64,000 nucleotides of DNA from Acanthornis magna (Eukaryota > Chordata > Aves > Passeriformes > Acanthizidae). Shown piece after piece: positions 63,706 to 64,000 of this stretch (positions within the stretch are counted from its first letter, which is position 1; the number at the start of each line of letters is the position of its first letter). The notes under the pieces were generated by a model, which ran no database searches, was not told the DNA's origin, and saw nothing but the letters and a program-made list of their open reading frames with translations. The stretch lies in the NCBI GenBank assembly GCA_036785705.1, contig JAWUZG010001063.1:1-64000 (forward strand). Direction: 5' to 3'. The position numbers were made by a program, and so were the translations under genes.

Positions 63706-64000
63706 AAGGACTTTCAGCAGAATTCAAGGCCAAAACAACACACGCTGGCCCTCTGAAAGACACCTGGAGACATTTGCAAATAGCACATGATCCAAGTGCC
63801 TGCACCACGTTCCAAGGCAAAGCAGCCGGCCCAAAGCATCCTGCTACAACCTCCCAGGCGGCTCCCGACTGCTACAGAGCACTCAGCTCCAAAGCACTCC
63901 CAGGCCTTCCAGCCTCACAGCCCACAGGCCTACAGCCTTCTGCAGAGCCCTGAGCTCACCTGCACTCACACACCTACCATGGGCACCTGCCACACCTCTC
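63706..64000 (+). repeat. Repeat unit 19, truncated by the window end
   Basis: The first 295 bases of a further unit, continuing the array beyond the window. It has C at unit 98 and 103, a private A in CACATGATCC (63790), and C at unit 290 (CCACACCTCTC) as in units 6-8 and 18. Nothing beyond unit position 295 can be seen. Confidence 0.95.

Larger units (their letters stand above)
1..64000. repeat. Macrosatellite array, 3,463-bp unit, at least 18.5 copies
   Basis: The same 3.46-kb sequence recurs head to tail through the whole window, always in the same orientation. The first bases of the window (AAGGACTTTCAGCAGAATTC) recur at 3464, 6927, 10390 and so on at exact 3,463-bp steps, with one 3,462-bp step and one 4,835-bp step. 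Both window ends fall within the array, so copy number and flanks are unknown. No open frame resembles a known protein, and no mobile-element protein, tRNA or rRNA signature was seen. The class (macrosatellite or long-unit satellite) follows from unit length and tandem order. The host being a vertebrate, perhaps a bird, is an impression from composition and subrepeat style only. Confidence 0.98.

Noticed and set aside
1..64000. Array as pure assembly artefact
   Set aside because: Units carry different private bases and linked haplotypes, which simple copying by an assembler would not create. Copy number and unit order still depend on the quality of the underlying long reads.

Overview
The window lies entirely inside one tandem array. 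A 3,463-bp unit is repeated head to tail from the first base to the last: 17 plain units, one enlarged composite unit (58871-63705), and the first 295 bp of another. Neither edge of the array is in the window, so it is longer than 64 kb. I find no credible protein-coding gene, rRNA, tRNA, CRISPR array, recognisable transposon or prokaryotic expression signal. This is a eukaryotic macrosatellite. Its GC-rich, minisatellite-derived style looks vertebrate, and I would guess bird, but nothing in the sequence proves the host.

I set unit base 1 at window base 1. The unit is modular: (i) 1-239 non-repetitive; (ii) 240-945, domain A, about ten degenerate copies of a roughly 68-bp subrepeat; (iii) 946-2104, largely unique, with a short TCTG tract near 1143-1158 and a CpG-dense patch at 1593-1765; (iv) 2105-2808, domain B, about ten more copies of the same subrepeat; (v) 2809-3463, unique, with a small perfect hairpin at 2933-2954. 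Each plain unit has one EcoRI site (unit 15-20) and two HindIII sites 13 bp apart (unit 1025 and 1038).

Unit starts are 1, 3464, 6927, 10390, 13853, 17316, 20779, 24242, 27704, 31167, 34630, 38093, 41556, 45019, 48482, 51945, 55408, 58871 and 63706. Among the 17 plain units only unit 8 departs from 3,463 bp, by a single-base deletion. Linked base differences sort the units into neighbourhoods: 1-5, 6-8, 9-14 (most uniform) and 15-17. Unit 8 is a mosaic, and the change from the 9-14 type to the 15-17 type falls inside unit 14.

The most informative place is unit 18. It is 1,372 bp longer than a plain unit because a diverged relative of the repeat (about 59919-60960) is embedded in it. That relative lacks the roughly 370-bp segment holding the CpG-dense patch and joins domain B directly to domain A. 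It looks like a relic of an older, shorter repeat from which the present unit was built. No genes work together here; the biology is satellite birth, amplification and homogenisation, with possible noncoding transcription as an untested option.
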